Assembly: GCF_014640555.1 (NCBI RefSeq)
Contig: NZ_BMHE01000024.1
Coordinates: 1-64,000 of the forward strand
Direction of reading: 5' to 3'
Source: Paenibacillus marchantiophytorum
GTDB taxonomy: Bacteria > Bacillota > Bacilli > Paenibacillales > NBRC-103111
DNA: 64,000 nucleotides
The notes below the pieces were generated by a model. It ran no database searches, had not been told where the DNA came from, and worked only from the letters and a program-made list of their open reading frames with translations. Of the stretch, positions 62,452 to 64,000 are shown one piece after another. Within the stretch, counting starts at the first letter, position 1. Each line of letters starts with the position of its first letter. A program made the position numbers and the translations under genes.

Positions 62452-63825
62452 CTACAGCTTCTTACGAAGCTCTGAAACAGCTACTCTTCTTGCGCCAGAA
62501 TTATTTTTGGGTTCAGCCAGCTCAATCATTGGAGCGGCTTCCCCTGCTTCCTGCATTCTCCGAATCAAGCGCTCGCGTAAATCACTAGTAACACTATGGA
62601 ATGATTCGATGCCGATTAAATTAGTCAACTCATGCGGGTCTGATTGCAGATCATAGAGAAACTCTTCTACATAAGTATCTGCCCCCGCATCGTGATTAGG
62701 GTTCAAGCCAGGCGCAGAAACGCTGTATTTCCAGCGCTGCGTGCGAATCGCGCGTCCAACCTGTGACTCGCTGATCTGAACCAGTACTTCTTCCGGCCAG
62801 CCCTCTCTCTCTCCGCGCAGCAGTGGAAGAATGGAGCGCCCCTGCATCGAAGCCGGAACCGGAATGCCAGCAGCTTCCAATAAAGTTGGAGGCAAATCCA
62901 CTAGCGACACCATTTCCTGCAGGCGGCCGCCGGACTTGAAACAGCCACCCGCGAATGCGGTGGGAACGCGAATTGAGCTGTCATGGCATGACCGTTTATA
63001 TTCGCTGTTGCGCGTCTTAAAGTGGCATCCATGGTCCGAAGTAAACATGATGATCGTGTCTTCTGCCAAGTCCAAGCTGATCAAGCAGTCGAACAAGCGT
63101 CCCAACGCTTCATCTACACGTTTCACCATTCCGTAGTAACCGCCAAGATGCGCATGGGCCGAACCGCCAAGCGTCGCTAAGTCTCCGGGGACGAACTGAC
63201 TTCCGCTATAGCGTCCTTCATACCCGCGCGGAGCCGGATAATTATCGGAATGATTCTGATGATGCGGCTCCAGATAGGAAAGAAATAGGAAGAATGGTTC
63301 ATCCTTATGCTGATCGATGTACCGGATCGCTGCATCTGTCTGTGCGTCTACACGGTACCCTGGGAGCTTTACTGGTTTATTGTCATTATCATACATGACC
63401 GTATCGTACGCATCTGAAGAGAATTCAAGCACGTTGGATGCTAACCAGTACTGATAACCACCCCGTTGATTTTGCGGTACAGGTTCCTGCTCGGCCAAGT
63501 GCCACTTACCGATATAGCCCGTACGATAACCAGCTTCATTAAAATAATGCGCAAGTGTCTGTTCGTCCTCTTGAAGTGGAATTCCGTTTACGTAACATCC
63601 TGTTTCCGTCGCATACTTCCCAGTTTGTAGGGAAGATCTAGCAGGGCCACATACCGGTTGGCATGTGTACGAATTATACACATGCGTCCCTTCCATCGCC
63701 ATACGATCAAAATTTGGTGTCAATTCAAGAGGATTCCCATGAACTCCCGTCGTATCAAAACGCTGCTGATCCGTAAAAAATACAATCACATTCGTTTTTT
63801 TGTTCGTTGTCGTTGTCGTTGTCAT
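62452..63825 (-). CDS. Type I sulfatase
   Basis: The product has 457 residues from the ATG after AGAGGT. The metal site begins FFTDQQRFD, and the formylglycine motif CxPxR is Cys59-Arg63 (QPVCGPARSS). Further blocks are YIGKWHLAE, FTSDHGCHFK and SCHDSSIRVP. It hydrolyses sulfate esters, most likely on an imported or surface sulfated sugar; there is no signal peptide, so it is cytoplasmic. A maturation enzyme must convert Cys59, and none is in the window. It follows a solute-binding protein gene by 15 bases. Confidence 0.92.
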   Translation of the reverse strand: MTTTTTTNKKTNVIVFFTDQQRFDTTGVHGNPLELTPNFDRMAMEGTHVYNSYTCQPVCGPARSSLQTGKYATETGCYVNGIPLQEDEQTLAHYFNEAGYRTGYIGKWHLAEQEPVPQNQRGGYQYWLASNVLEFSSDAYDTVMYDNDNKPVKLPGYRVDAQTDAAIRYIDQHKDEPFFLFLSYLEPHHQNHSDNYPAPRGYEGRYSGSQFVPGDLATLGGSAHAHLGGYYGMVKRVDEALGRLFDCLISLDLAEDTIIMFTSDHGCHFKTRNSEYKRSCHDSSIRVPTAFAGGCFKSGGRLQEMVSLVDLPPTLLEAAGIPVPASMQGRSILPLLRGEREGWPEEVLVQISESQVGRAIRTQRWKYSVSAPGLNPNHDAGADTYVEEFLYDLQSDPHELTNLIGIESFHSVTSDLRERLIRRMQEAGEAAPMIELAEPKNNSGARRVAVSELRKKL

Positions 63826-63840
63826 GATCAACCTCTAGAT

Positions 63841-64000
63841 TTATTTTTTGGTCTTCTTCCACTCTTCGTTAGCTTGCTGCTCAATCTTTTGGCCGCCCTG
63901 CTGGTAATATTTCTGCACGAACTCATCAAATTTATCTAGGGTCCAAACACCCGTTACAATTTTGACGAAGTATTCCGTCCACAATTTCTTCTCCAGATCT
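63841..64000 (-). CDS. Solute-binding protein, C-terminal end (partial)
   Basis: Only the last 53 codons are in the window (starting DLEKKLWTEYFVKIVTGVWT and ending EEWKKTKK). The KIVTGVWTLDKFDEFV stretch and the final QGGQKIEQQANEEW helix are typical of large LplA-type binding proteins of oligosaccharide importers. It runs off the right edge. It lies 15 bases before the sulfatase, so the importer probably supplies a sulfated sugar. Confidence 0.75.
   Translation of the reverse strand, partial: DLEKKLWTEYFVKIVTGVWTLDKFDEFVQKYYQQGGQKIEQQANEEWKKTKK

Overview
The window reads as a chromosomal stretch from a Paenibacillus-like soil or plant-associated firmicute. The grounds are strong AAGGAGG-type ribosome binding sites, lipobox-bearing solute-binding proteins, CUT1-type sugar ABC importers with no ATPase gene of their own, YesM-type sensor kinases with YesN-type AraC response regulators, a sporulation-type membrane protein of the YtaF/MntP group, and an abundance of polysaccharide-degradation genes. 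I see no rRNA, tRNA, phage, insertion-sequence or CRISPR signature.

Layout. Positions 1-7.5 kb are an accessory, partly decayed region. It holds a run of small genes (DUF5071, two microproteins and DUF4291), a frameshifted secreted protein, a double GNAT acetyltransferase, a DinB-like protein, a lipoprotein, a wrecked beta-helix/ricin-lectin pseudogene and a histidine phosphatase, separated by dispersed intergenic repeats. Positions 7.8-13.1 kb hold a mutarotase-like protein and a 1100-residue DUF5107-TPR protein, divergent from an AraC regulator. Positions 13.1-22 kb are a probable alpha-galactoside locus: a GH36 alpha-galactosidase, two permeases and a binding lipoprotein, divergent from a kinase/regulator pair. 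Positions 22-36 kb hold two adjacent catabolic operons and a third set of transport and regulatory genes. The first operon encodes a DhnA-type aldolase, a Gfo/Idh/MocA oxidoreductase, a PfkB kinase and a DeoR regulator. The second encodes a PTE-family hydrolase, KDPG aldolase and a YtaF-like protein. The transport and regulation block is an ABC importer plus a YesM/YesN pair. Together they could take a sugar in, phosphorylate it, oxidise it to a lactone phosphate, open the lactone and cleave the product.

Positions 36-44.4 kb form a tightly packed nine-gene operon: ThuA-like, GH105, PfkB, zinc alcohol dehydrogenase, SMP-30 lactonase, 2-hydroxyacid dehydrogenase, AroE-like dehydrogenase, cupin phosphoglucose isomerase and aldo/keto reductase. 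It ends in a strong terminator. No described pathway that I know matches this set, and it is the best candidate for something new here. Positions 44.5-59.7 kb hold a lone YesN regulator, MgtC, a glycerophosphodiesterase, a third ABC importer, a 1556-residue secreted multi-domain glycoside hydrolase, an EamA exporter divergent from LysR, and a lone YesM kinase. Positions 59.8-64 kb hold an S66 peptidase, a region of 18-base palindromes, a wrecked GH43/ricin-lectin pseudogene, a sulfatase and the end of another solute-binding protein that continues beyond the window.

Most genes are on the minus strand. Start sites were moved from the longest reading frame wherever a ribosome binding site pointed to an internal start. 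Family names come from recognising sequence patterns by eye; substrates are inferred from context.
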